Origin: Bradyrhizobium sp. Leo170
GTDB lineage: Bacteria > Pseudomonadota > Alphaproteobacteria > Rhizobiales > Xanthobacteraceae
Direction of reading: 5' to 3'
DNA length: 41,226 bases
Assembly (NCBI RefSeq): GCF_004296405.1
Contig: NZ_PSRR01000034.1
Location: forward strand, 1-41,226
A model generated the notes under the pieces. The model was not told the origin of the DNA. It was given only the letters and a program-made list of their open reading frames with translations, and did not search any database. The stretch's first letter is position 1, and the number at the start of each line of letters is the position of its first letter. The position numbers and the translations under genes are program-made. Shown here piece after piece: positions 33,118 to 41,206 of the stretch.

Positions 33118-33876
33118 TCAAGCTCCGAGATAGGCCGCGACGACGTCGGGATGCTGCTGCACTTCCGCAGGCGAACCCATCGCCAGCACCCGGCCGTAAT
33201 TCAGCGCGATGACGCGATCGGAGACGCGGTTCACCAAGGTCATGTCGTGCTCGACCATCAAAACGGTGATGCCGAGCTCGGATTTCATGTCGCGGATCCA
33301 GAACGACATGTCGTCGGTCTCTTCCACGTTCAGTCCCGACGATGGCTCATCCAGAAGGATCAGCTTCGGCTCCGAGCACAGCGCGCGGGCCAGCTCGATC
33401 ACCTTGCGCACGCCGTAAGGAAGTCCGGAGATCAGCTTGTCGCGATAGGGTTCGAGATCGAGGAACTCGATCACCTGTTCGACGCGGCGGCGATGCACCT
33501 TCTCGGCCGCTCGAACGCTCGGCAGGAACAATAGTTCTTGCCAGAGCTGCGTAGTGGAGTGGCGATGACGGCCGACCAACAGATTGGAAAGCACCGTCGC
33601 ATTCTCGAACAATTCGATGTTCTGGAAGGTGCGGGCAATGCCGAGCTTGGCGATGTCATAGGCTGGCTGCTCGGTGATGTCCTGATCCTCGAAGAAGATC
33701 TTTCCCGAAGTCGTTGGGTAGATGCGCGAGATCAGGTTGAAGATCGAGCTTTTTCCTGCGCCGTTCGGCCCGATGATCGAGAGGATCTCGCCCTTCTCGA
33801 CCGCGAAGCTGACGGCATCGACCGCCTTGAGGCCGCCGAAGTGAAGCGAAAGATTCTCGGCGCGGAAATAGCTCAT
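33118..33876 (-). CDS. livG: Liv-type ABC transporter ATPase LivG
   Basis: A 252-residue ATPase with Walker A GPNGAGKSS, the LivG-specific GIARTFQNIELF segment, a signature region in which the canonical LSGGQ is reduced to LPYGVRKVIELARAL (as is usual for LivG), and Walker B LILLDEPSSGLN. It ends with DVVAAYLG, the standard LivG C-terminus. Its start overlaps the LivM stop by 4 bp. Confidence 0.93.
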   Translation of the reverse strand: MSYFRAENLSLHFGGLKAVDAVSFAVEKGEILSIIGPNGAGKSSIFNLISRIYPTTSGKIFFEDQDITEQPAYDIAKLGIARTFQNIELFENATVLSNLLVGRHRHSTTQLWQELLFLPSVRAAEKVHRRRVEQVIEFLDLEPYRDKLISGLPYGVRKVIELARALCSEPKLILLDEPSSGLNVEETDDMSFWIRDMKSELGITVLMVEHDMTLVNRVSDRVIALNYGRVLAMGSPAEVQQHPDVVAAYLGA

Positions 33877-35024
33877 CGGTTTCGCTCCGACTTCACATAG
33901 ATCTTCTGCCGCTTGAAGGTGGCGTGCTTGTAGAGCGGGAACAGCTCGAAGAAGAGCTTTATCTTGAGCCAGCGGCCGTAAAGGCCGAGCGGCTCGAACA
34001 GCACGAACAGCACGATGATGATGCCGTAGATCGCGCCCTTCAGGCCGTTGGCGGAGGCAAAGGCCGCGACCGCGTCCTGGATATGCGCGGCGCGCTCCTG
34101 GCCGGCGCCAAGCGTCGCGGCGAGGCCTGCGATCACGCCGGGCATATCGTCTTTCAAATAGGTCAGGAACGGATCGATCATCACCAGGAAGATCGCCCCC
34201 AGCACCGCGCCGTGCAGGCTGAAGGTGCCGCCGATCAGGATCACGATGATGAACTCGATCGAGAGCTGGAGCGTGAACATCTCCGGGCTGATGAAGGAGA
34301 GTTTGTGCGCGAACAGCACGCCGGCAAAGCCGGTGATGGCGGCGCTGATCGCAAACGACTTCACCTTGTAGAGCGAAACGTTGATGCCCATGCTGCGGGC
34401 CGCTGTCTCGCTTTCGCGGATCGCGACGAAGGCGCGGCCGGTCGGCGAGCGCAGCAGGTTGAGCGAGCCGACGATGGTCAGCACCAGCACGGCCAGGCAG
34501 AGATAGTAGAAGGTCGGCCCGTCGCGGGGCACCGCGGCGCCGAGGAAATAGAGCGTCTTGACCCGCATGCCCTCATTGCCATGGGTCACGCTCTCCCAGC
34601 GCGCCAGGATTTCCTCGACGATGAAGGCAAAGGATATGGTGGCGATGACGAGATAAATGCCCTGCAGCCGGAGTGCCGGGAATCCGACGAGCGCGCCGAC
34701 CACGCCGGTCAACAGCCCCGCGGCCAGGAAATAGACCGGAAAGGGCACATTGAACTGCTGCAGATAGGCGGCGGTGTAGGCGCCGATCGCGAGAAAGGCC
34801 GCGTGCCCCAGTGACGCCTGACCCGTGAAGCCGGTGAGGATCAAAAGTCCCACGCCGACGGTCGCATAGATGCAGACGAAGACGACCTGGCTCATCAGAT
34901 AGCTCGAGAGCACGTAGGGCGCGATCAGGAGCAACGCCAGCAACAGGCCATAGGAGAAGATGTAACCCGAATGCGGGAACAGCTTGATGTCGTCTTCGTA
35001 GTCGGTCTTGAACAGGAACCGCAT
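33873..35024 (-). CDS. livM: Liv-type ABC transporter permease LivM
   Basis: A 383-residue inner-membrane permease with about nine hydrophobic segments. LILTGFTGQASLGHAAFLAIGAYTAAYL is the LivM hallmark (given here by position, about residues 51-78), and AIRESETAARSMGINVSLYKVKSF is the cytoplasmic coupling loop. Near the end a loop of about 40 residues (TYLKDDMPG to ASANG) and a basic C-terminal tail make it longer than a typical LivM. The start at 35024 gives a normal N-terminus; upstream in-frame sequence is antisense-like to LivH and was discarded. Confidence 0.92.
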   Translation of the reverse strand: MRFLFKTDYEDDIKLFPHSGYIFSYGLLLALLLIAPYVLSSYLMSQVVFVCIYATVGVGLLILTGFTGQASLGHAAFLAIGAYTAAYLQQFNVPFPVYFLAAGLLTGVVGALVGFPALRLQGIYLVIATISFAFIVEEILARWESVTHGNEGMRVKTLYFLGAAVPRDGPTFYYLCLAVLVLTIVGSLNLLRSPTGRAFVAIRESETAARSMGINVSLYKVKSFAISAAITGFAGVLFAHKLSFISPEMFTLQLSIEFIIVILIGGTFSLHGAVLGAIFLVMIDPFLTYLKDDMPGVIAGLAATLGAGQERAAHIQDAVAAFASANGLKGAIYGIIIVLFVLFEPLGLYGRWLKIKLFFELFPLYKHATFKRQKIYVKSERNR

Positions 35025-35029
35025 GCTGC

Positions 35030-35905
35030 TCAAACCTTCTTGCGCACGTGAAGACCGAACAGGCCTTCGGGCTTCAGCAGCAGCACCGCGAGCAGCACGA
35101 TGTAGGGCGCGACATCCTTCCATCCTTGCGGCAGGTAGAAGCCCGCCATGCTCTCGATTACCCCGATCAGCACGCCGCCGACGACCGCGCCGGGGATCGA
35201 TCCGAAGCCGCCGAGGACGGCGGCCGGAAACGCCTTCAATCCCAGCACCAGGCCGACATTGGAATGGATGAAGGTGATCGGCGCCAGCAGCACGCCGGCG
35301 CAGGTGGCGACCGCCGCCGAGATCGCCCACACGATCGAGACCACGCGCTTGACCGGGATGCCCATGTAATAGGCGGCCAACATGTTCTCCGAGCTCGCCC
35401 GCATCGCGGTGCCGAGCGTGGTGCGGTTGAAGAACAGATAGAGCAGCGCGCACAGGATGATGGTCGCCGCGATCACCGACAGCTTGTCGTAGGCCAGCAC
35501 CAGGCTGCCGATGCGCAGGACGCCCTGGCTGAACGGCGTCTCGATCTTGAAGTCGTCGGTGCCCCAGATGATGCCGGCGACCGAGCGCAGGAAGTAGCCG
35601 AGGCCGATGGTCGCCATGATGATGGAGAATTGCGGATATCCGAGGATCGGCCGCACCACCAGCCGCTCCGCCAGCATGCCGAACAGCGCCATCGCCGCCA
35701 CCGCGCCGGCAAAGCCAATCCAGTAATTGAGGCCGAGCATGCCGATGAAGGTGAAGGCGAAAAAGCCGCCCAGCATCATCAAATCGCCCTGGGCGAAATT
35801 GACGACCTCGGTTGCCTTGTAGACGAGCACGAAGCCGAGCGCGATCAGGCCGTAGACGCAGCCAAGCGCAATGCCGCTCACGAGCTGCTGAACAAAGTCC
35901 AGCAT
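35030..35905 (-). CDS. livH: Liv-type ABC transporter permease LivH
   Basis: A 291-residue inner-membrane permease of typical LivH length. It begins MLDFVQQLVSGIALGCVYGL, has the conserved NFAQGDLMMLGGF segment, the coupling loop GTAMRASSENMLAAYYMGI, and LGGFGSIPGAVVGGVLIGV near the end. First gene of the Liv operon. The start at 35905 has GGAGGG 8 nt upstream. A sigma-70-like promoter is seen about 100 bp further up. Confidence 0.93.
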   Translation of the reverse strand: MLDFVQQLVSGIALGCVYGLIALGFVLVYKATEVVNFAQGDLMMLGGFFAFTFIGMLGLNYWIGFAGAVAAMALFGMLAERLVVRPILGYPQFSIIMATIGLGYFLRSVAGIIWGTDDFKIETPFSQGVLRIGSLVLAYDKLSVIAATIILCALLYLFFNRTTLGTAMRASSENMLAAYYMGIPVKRVVSIVWAISAAVATCAGVLLAPITFIHSNVGLVLGLKAFPAAVLGGFGSIPGAVVGGVLIGVIESMAGFYLPQGWKDVAPYIVLLAVLLLKPEGLFGLHVRKKV

Positions 35906-36010
35906 CGTTTTCCCTCCCCGATGCACGGCAATTCTTGATAATTGCTCGTTGCATCCCGCTTCCGCCCTCCTCTTTTCGGGAGTGCTGGAAGCTGCATGTG
36001 TCCGGCGGCG

Positions 36011-36040
36011 ATTTGAGCGCAAAGCGGGAAGCGCTGTCAA
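36011..36040 (-). promoter_or_regulatory. candidate sigma-70 promoter of the Liv operon
   Basis: On the minus strand TTGACA (36040-36035) is followed after 18 nt by TCAAAT (36016-36011). The -35 is perfect; the -10 is weak. It predicts a start near 36004 and a leader of about 100 nt. An inverted repeat AATGCCG/CGGCATT lies further upstream (36079-36107). Confidence 0.5.
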
Positions 36041-36198
36041 CAAAGCGCTGCGCCCGCCACCTGGCATAATAGCGCAGAAATGCCGCAGCCCGTAGTTCTC
36101 CGGCATTGCCCGCGATTTGCGGCCTGCGATTCACCGCGCCGAAACGCTTTTCGGCCCATGGTCCGCAACCAGACATCAACCTGGACCGTCCCCACATC

Positions 36199-36951
36199 AT
36201 GCCATCCGATCCGCCAGCACTCGGAGTGCGAGGGTTAACCAAGCGTTTCGACCGGCCGGCGGTCGACGCGCTCGATCTGACCGTGCGGGCCGGCGAATTC
36301 TACGCGCTGCTCGGGCCGAACGGCGCCGGCAAGACCACGACGCTGCGGATGGTCGCCGGCCTGCTCAAGCCCGATGCCGGCTCGGTCTCGATCTTCGGCA
36401 TCGACGCCCTGTCCGATCCGATCGGCGCCAAGCAGATCATGGCCTGGGTCTCGGATGAGCCGATGATCTACGACAAGCTCACCCCCCTCGAATATCTCGA
36501 ATTCGTCGCCGGCCTCTGGGGCATCGATCCCCGCCTTTCCGAACGCTCAGCCCAGGACCTCCTGGTCTCGCTCGGGCTCGAGCCGCATCTGCACGAGCGC
36601 TGCGAGGGGTTTTCCAAAGGCATGCGCCAGAAGGTGGCGCTCGCGGGCGCACTGGTCCACGACCCCAGCCTGATCATCCTCGACGAGCCGTTGACTGGCC
36701 TCGACGCGCTCTCCGCCCGCCACGTCAAGGGCCTGTTGCAGGAGCGCGTGCGCGCCGGCTCGACCGTGATCATGACCACGCACATCCTTGAAGTCGCCGA
36801 ACGCATGGCCGACCGCATCGGCGTCATCGCGAAGGGCAGGCTCGTGGCCGAAGGCACGCTCGCGGAACTGCGCCAGCGCAATGGCCGCAACGACATCAGC
36901 CTCGAAGACGCCTTCATCGCCCTGGTCGAGACCGAGGCGGCTGCCGCATGA
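36199..36951 (+). CDS. ABC exporter ATPase (CcmA/NatA-like)
   Basis: A 250-residue ATPase. Walker A is GPNGAGKTT (about residues 39-47), the signature is FSKGMRQKVALAGALV and Walker B LIILDEPLTGLD, the pattern of drug or polysaccharide exporter ATPases of the NatA/EcsA kind. The start at 36199 is chosen because the domain begins soon after; an ATG at 36106 would add 31 unrelated residues. No clear ribosome site is seen. The gene overlaps the permease gene by 4 bp (ATGA). Confidence 0.9.
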   Translation: MPSDPPALGVRGLTKRFDRPAVDALDLTVRAGEFYALLGPNGAGKTTTLRMVAGLLKPDAGSVSIFGIDALSDPIGAKQIMAWVSDEPMIYDKLTPLEYLEFVAGLWGIDPRLSERSAQDLLVSLGLEPHLHERCEGFSKGMRQKVALAGALVHDPSLIILDEPLTGLDALSARHVKGLLQERVRAGSTVIMTTHILEVAERMADRIGVIAKGRLVAEGTLAELRQRNGRNDISLEDAFIALVETEAAAA

Positions 36952-38471
36952 GTTCGGCCACCGACCTCACCTGGTTCGCCCGGCACGAGATCCGGCTCGC
37001 CTGGCGCGAATGGCTGGCGATGACGACGGGCGGACAGCGCCGCCGCAAACGCGCGGTGATCGGCCTCGTCATTTTCGCCGCCATCCTGCATTTGCCGGCC
37101 TATGCGGTGGTCGGCCGCTTTGCCAACCTGACGCTGCCGCTCGACAAGTCCGCGCTGATCGTAATGTCGTCGACGATCTTCCTCGCCTGGGCGCTCATGC
37201 TCTCGCAGGCGGTCGAATCCGTGACGCGGGTGTTTTACGCCCGCGCCGACCTCGATTTGATCATGTCGTCGCCGGTCAGACTGACAAACATCTTCTCGGT
37301 CCGCATCGCCGCGATAGCGCTGCAGGTCACCGGCATGGCGCTGTTGTTCTCGACGCCCTTCGTCGACGTGCTGGTGATCGGCGGCGGACCGCGTTGGCTT
37401 GCCGCCTTTGGCGTCGTCATCGCGATCGGCCTTTCGGCCGCGGCGGTCGCCACCGCCCTCACGGTGGCGCTGTTCCGCCTGATCGGCCCGCGCCGCACCC
37501 GGCTGGTGGCGCAAGTGCTGGCCGCGATCATCGGCGCCGGCTTCGTCATCGCGCTGCAGATCGCCGCGATCCTTTCTTACGGCACCCTGTCCCGTTTCGC
37601 CGTGCTCACCTCCGATACCGTGGCAGGCTTCGCGCCAGACGCCGGCAGCATGCTGTGGTGGCCGGCCCGCGCCGTGCTCGGCGACGGCGAGGCGCTCTCG
37701 CTCCTGCTCGCCTTCAGCCTCGCTCTGCTCGGCGTGGTGGTAGCAATCTTCTCGCCGCGCTTTGCCGACACCATCATCAGGATCTCGGCGAACCCGGCGA
37801 TGGCCAGCCGAACGGCCAAGGTGCGGACATTCCAGCGCGGCTCGCGCCAGCAGGCGCTGCGCTGGAAAGAGTTCGTGCTGCTGCGGCGCGATCCCTGGCT
37901 GCTATCGCAAAGCCTGATGCAACTGCTCTACCTCGTGCCGCCGGCGCTGATGTTGTGGCGGAGCTTTTCCGATGGCTCCGCCGGCCTGATGCTGATCACG
38001 CCTGTCATCGTGATGGCGGCGGGCCAGCTCGCTGGCGGCCTCGCCTGGCTGACGATATCGGGCGAAGACGCTGCCGACCTGGTCGCGACCGCGCCGCTTT
38101 CGCCGGCCCAGGTGATCCGCGCCAAGATCGAAGTGGTGCTGCTTTCGATCGCGCTCGTGGTCGCGCCGTTCGTCATCGCGCTGGCGTTCGCCTCGGCGCT
38201 CCAGGCTGTCGTCACAGTGCTCGGCGTGACCATCGCCACGATCTCGGCGGCCGCGATCCAGCTCTGGTTCCGCGTGCAGGCCAAGCGCAGCCAGTTCCGC
38301 CGCCGCCAGACCTCCTCGCGCGTCGCCACCTTCGCGGAAGCCTTCTGCTCGATCGGCTGGGCGGCCACATCGGCGCTCGCGCTGGCAATGCCGATCGCGG
38401 CCGTCATCACTGGCGCCATGACACTGATGGTGCTCGCCACGACCTGGAAGATCAGCCCGCGGCAGGAGTGA
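36948..38471 (+). CDS. ABC exporter permease, polytopic (partner of the preceding ATPase)
   Basis: A 507-residue protein with about 11-12 hydrophobic segments in two halves, separated by a polar stretch (about residues 273-318, with RISANPAMASRTAKVR and RQQALRWKEFVLLRRDPW). This is the layout of fused ABC-2-like export permeases. I do not recognise a named family member and the substrate is unknown. Translational coupling to the ATPase gene supports the pairing. A palindromic repeat follows 8 bp after the stop. Confidence 0.8.
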   Translation: MSSATDLTWFARHEIRLAWREWLAMTTGGQRRRKRAVIGLVIFAAILHLPAYAVVGRFANLTLPLDKSALIVMSSTIFLAWALMLSQAVESVTRVFYARADLDLIMSSPVRLTNIFSVRIAAIALQVTGMALLFSTPFVDVLVIGGGPRWLAAFGVVIAIGLSAAAVATALTVALFRLIGPRRTRLVAQVLAAIIGAGFVIALQIAAILSYGTLSRFAVLTSDTVAGFAPDAGSMLWWPARAVLGDGEALSLLLAFSLALLGVVVAIFSPRFADTIIRISANPAMASRTAKVRTFQRGSRQQALRWKEFVLLRRDPWLLSQSLMQLLYLVPPALMLWRSFSDGSAGLMLITPVIVMAAGQLAGGLAWLTISGEDAADLVATAPLSPAQVIRAKIEVVLLSIALVVAPFVIALAFASALQAVVTVLGVTIATISAAAIQLWFRVQAKRSQFRRRQTSSRVATFAEAFCSIGWAATSALALAMPIAAVITGAMTLMVLATTWKISPRQE

Positions 38472-38479
38472 TCTACTAA

Positions 38480-38558
38480 CGTCATTGCGAGCGAAGCGAA
38501 GCAATCCGTCGCGCCCGCGCGTGGAGGCATGGATTGCTTCGCTCCGCTCGCAATGACG
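38480..38558. repeat. palindromic repeat, CGTCATTGCGAG family, copy 3
   Basis: The third copy of the family: CGTCATTGCGAGCGAAG at left and CTCGCAATGACG at right, with inner arms GAAGCAATCC and GGATTGCTTC. Slightly shorter than the other two because the GGAGCGA unit is trimmed at left. It lies between two plus-strand genes. Confidence 0.92.
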
Positions 38559-38643
38559 GACATAGGCTGCGCCGGCAAGCCCGATGACGGCTGCGGAATT
38601 CGGCGATAGAGTGGCGCGACGTCACCGCCGACGGACCCTGCCC

Positions 38644-39456
38644 ATGTTGCGACCGATCCTCGCCGCCTTTGCCCTGCTCGGCTTCCTCAGCATCGCGGCC
38701 CATGGGCAGGATGCCCAGCGCAGCGAATGCCTGGCGATGGCCAATGCGCCGCCGCGCGCCACGCCCGTCAGCCTGCGCCGCGTCGCCAAGGCCGACGAGG
38801 TCGCGATCACCTATGCCGGGCACTCCACCTATTACATCGATACCCCCGGCGGCATCCGGATCGCGACCGATTACAATGGCGCCTACCGCACCGGCCGCCT
38901 GCCTGATGTCGTCACCATGAACCGGGCGCACAGCACGCATTACACGCTGTTTCCCGACCCGAAGATCCCGCATGTGCTGCAAGGCTGGGGCGAGAACGGA
39001 CAGCCTGCCCATTACGCGATGCGGATCGGCGACGTCTTCATCCGCAACGTCACCACCGACATCCGCCGCACCTATGGCGACGATTCCGGTGGCGACATGA
39101 TCAAGGACGGCAACTCGATCTTCATCTTCGAGGTCGCCGGCCTCTGCATCGGCCATCTCGGCCATTTGCACCACAAGCTCGACGAGAGCCATTTCGTCGC
39201 GATCGGCCGGCTCGACATCGTGATGGTGCCGATCGACGGCACCTACACCATGTCGCTTGCCGGCGTCTCCGAAATCACCAAGCGATTGCGCGCTGCCGTG
39301 GTCTTGCCGATGCACCGCTTCGCCACCCCGCTCGACGAGTTCATGCGCATGATCGGCCAGCAGTTCGAGATCGACCAGCGCAGCGAGCGGACGCTGAGGA
39401 TTTCGCGCGACACGCTGCCATCGACGCCGACGGTGATCATCCTCGATGGGGTGTAG
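38644..39456 (+). CDS. exported metallo-beta-lactamase-fold protein with altered metal motif
   Basis: A 270-residue protein with a signal peptide (MLRPILAAFALLGFLSIAAHG). It resembles the UlaG/COG2220 branch of the MBL fold: YAGHSTYYIDTPGG at the first strand (His60), a later IGHLGHLHHKLDE block where active members have HLGDLGH (His171-177), and VVLPMHRFATP (His224). The main zinc motif HxHxDH is replaced by R94-A-H96-S-T-H99, so two of four ligands are lost. It may bind one metal, act differently, or be inactive. The start at 38644 gives a clean signal peptide; an earlier ATG at 38584 does not. Confidence 0.75.
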   Translation: MLRPILAAFALLGFLSIAAHGQDAQRSECLAMANAPPRATPVSLRRVAKADEVAITYAGHSTYYIDTPGGIRIATDYNGAYRTGRLPDVVTMNRAHSTHYTLFPDPKIPHVLQGWGENGQPAHYAMRIGDVFIRNVTTDIRRTYGDDSGGDMIKDGNSIFIFEVAGLCIGHLGHLHHKLDESHFVAIGRLDIVMVPIDGTYTMSLAGVSEITKRLRAAVVLPMHRFATPLDEFMRMIGQQFEIDQRSERTLRISRDTLPSTPTVIILDGV

Positions 39457-39465
39457 TCGGAATTC

Positions 39466-39613
39466 ACCTCGCCCCGCTTGCGGGGAGAGGTCGAAATTCA
39501 AGCTCCGCTTGAATTTCGGGTGAGGGGGACTCTCCGCGAAGATCGCTGTCATTGTATTTGCGGAGAGAGCCCCTCACCCCGGCCCTCTCCCCGCAAAGGG
39601 CGGGGAGAGGGAG
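39466..39613. repeat. composite palindromic repeat (CCCCTCACCC family), copy 3
   Basis: The left half has CTCGCCCCGCTTGCGGGGAG, AATTCAAGCTCCGCTTGAATT and GGGTGAGGGGG; the right half has CCCCTCACCCC and CTCTCCCCGCAAAGGGCGGGG. Very close to copy 2 at 30211-30383. It fills the convergent junction between the MBL-fold gene and the aminopeptidase gene. Confidence 0.88.
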
Positions 39614-39622
39614 GATCCTTGC

Positions 39623-40879
39623 TTACGCCCACTCGCCCTTGCGGAAGACTGGCACGCGGCTGCCGTCGGTCCTGACGCCGTCGATATCGGTCTGGCCGGA
39701 GCCGATCATCCAGTCGATATGGATCAGGCTCTGGTTGCCGCCCTGGGCTGCGATCTGCTGCGGCGTCAGCTTGTCGCCGTCGATGAAGCATTTCGAATAG
39801 CACTGGCCGAGCGCGATATGGGAGGCGGCGTTCTCGTCGAACAGCGTGTTGAAGAACAGCAATCCGCTCTTGGAGATCGGTGAGGAGTGCGGCACGAGGG
39901 CGACCTCGCCGAGGCGGCGCGCGCCCTCGTCGGTATCGAGCACCTTCTTCAAGACTTCCTCGCCGCGCGAGGCCTTGGCGTCGACGATCCGACCTTCCTC
40001 GAACTTGACCTGGATATTGTCGATCAAGGTGCCCTGGTAGGACAGCGGCTTCGAGCTCACGACGTGACCGCTGACGCGGCGGCAATGCGGGGTGGTGAAA
40101 ACCTCTTCCGTCGGGATATTGGCGTTGCAGGTGATGCCGTTCTTGGCAACCGAGGCGCCGCCTTCCCATTCATGGCCGTCGGCGAGCCCGATCGTGAGAT
40201 CGGTGCCGGGACCCGTATAGTGCAGTGCGTGGAAACGCTGGCCGTTCAGCCATTGGGTCCGCTCGCGCAATACCGCGTTATGCTTCTCCCAGGCAGCGAC
40301 CGCGCCGTCCTGGTCGACACGGGACGCCGCAAAGATCGCATCCGCGAGCTTTGCCACCGCAGTCTCCAGCGGATCGTCCGGAAAAACCTGCTTGGCCCAG
40401 GAGGCGCTGGGATAGGCGATGATGTTCCAGTTGACCTCGAAATTGACGATCTTCTCCAGCGCCGGCTGATAGGCGACCGAATTGGCCTTGCTGGCGCGCG
40501 CGACCTTGGTCGGATCCTCGCCCGACAGCAGCATCGGGTTGTCGCCGACCACCGCGAGCCGCGCGGTATTGGCGGAGAATGCCTTTGCCATGCCCTCATA
40601 GAGCCAGTTCGCCGCGCGATCGAAGCCTTCATGATGGCCATGGCGATAACGCGCCAGCGTGACCTCTTCATCCGACAGGATCGGCGTGACCAGGCCGGCG
40701 CCGGCCTTGTAGGCATGGACCGCCAGCCGCCGCACCAGCGGCAGCGCCGACGACGGCGCGGTCAGGAGCAGGTCCTGTCCCGGCTGTAATCCGAGCCCGA
40801 CCTTGATGGCGACTTCGGCGAGGCGGTCGAGCTTTTCGGGATCGATTGCGGCGGAAAGGTTGCGTTGGGATGCGGTCAT
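39623..40879 (-). CDS. M29-family aminopeptidase (AmpS/AmpT-like)
   Basis: A 418-residue cytoplasmic metallopeptidase of usual M29 length. The two-metal site is recognisable: Glu258/259 in ANIPTEEVFTTPH, Glu325 in LGEVALVP, His354 in ASHIALG, and His387 and Asp389 in IHIDWMIGS. Also visible are the M29 features DLLLTAP at the N-terminus and GPGTDLTIGL before the catalytic part. It trims N-terminal residues from peptides. It stands alone, with GAGG 7 nt before its ATG, and a repeat downstream. Confidence 0.93.
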   Translation of the reverse strand: MTASQRNLSAAIDPEKLDRLAEVAIKVGLGLQPGQDLLLTAPSSALPLVRRLAVHAYKAGAGLVTPILSDEEVTLARYRHGHHEGFDRAANWLYEGMAKAFSANTARLAVVGDNPMLLSGEDPTKVARASKANSVAYQPALEKIVNFEVNWNIIAYPSASWAKQVFPDDPLETAVAKLADAIFAASRVDQDGAVAAWEKHNAVLRERTQWLNGQRFHALHYTGPGTDLTIGLADGHEWEGGASVAKNGITCNANIPTEEVFTTPHCRRVSGHVVSSKPLSYQGTLIDNIQVKFEEGRIVDAKASRGEEVLKKVLDTDEGARRLGEVALVPHSSPISKSGLLFFNTLFDENAASHIALGQCYSKCFIDGDKLTPQQIAAQGGNQSLIHIDWMIGSGQTDIDGVRTDGSRVPVFRKGEWA

Positions 40880-40942
40880 GCTGGATCCTCGAAATCGGTA
40901 ACTTTAGCAGAGATAGGCGATCGGCGCGGGCCCTTCAACGTT

Positions 40943-41074
40943 TCACCGGGGACAGCACCGGTCCACCATTTCGGATGCAAGCCCGGGACGTGGGGAAGGT
41001 TGGGATTCAAATTTCAAACAGCGGAGGGGATGTGAGTCCGCATTCTCGCGGCACGGAGTGCCCGAGATTTGCAT
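40943..41074 (-). CDS. small hypothetical ORF with strong ribosome site
   Basis: A 43-codon ORF starting ATG at 41074 (MQISGTPCRENAD...) with GAGGAGGG 8 nt upstream, one of the best ribosome sites in the window. It has four cysteines (8, 19, 40, 41). I recall similar short ORFs with this N-terminus in other Bradyrhizobium genomes, unverified. It is preceded by a long hairpin. It may be translated, or the whole may be a repeat whose ORF is accidental. The C-terminal part runs through a short CCCGGGACG repeat fragment. Confidence 0.35.
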   Translation of the reverse strand: MQISGTPCRENADSHPLRCLKFESQPSPRPGLASEMVDRCCPR

Positions 41075-41101
41075 GATTGTTACCCTCCTCGATAACAGAG
41101 G

Positions 41102-41206
41102 GCGCAGGGAAAGCCGGGTGCTGGTTGCACCCGTGGGTCCCGTGCAACAAAAAGCACGGGGGTAGGACCACAGGTTCAACCGAAGCGACTCCGGCTTTCC
41201 CTGCGC
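41102..41206 (-). ncRNA. long structured hairpin (candidate leader RNA or repeat)
   Basis: GCGCAGGGAAAGCCGG (41102-41117) and CCGGCTTTCCCTGCGC (41191-41206) form a perfect 16-bp stem. Inside are GGTTG/CAACC pairs, GTGG(G)TCC (41133-41140) with GGACCAC (41165-41171), and an apical stem CCCGTGC/GCACGGG (41139-41145 and 41154-41160) around AACAAAAA. The nested arms suggest one extended RNA hairpin. The strand is assigned from the ribosome site and ORF that follow on the minus strand. The element may continue past the window edge. Confidence 0.5.

Noticed and set aside
33873..36242. LivM as part of a 789-residue fusion protein
   Set aside because: The first 400 or so codons are a frame-shifted reading through LivH; the ATG at 35024 gives a normal LivM.
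28850..39613. Repeats as a CRISPR array or insertion sequences
   Set aside because: The elements are single, dispersed palindromes with no regular spacers, no cas genes and no transposase.
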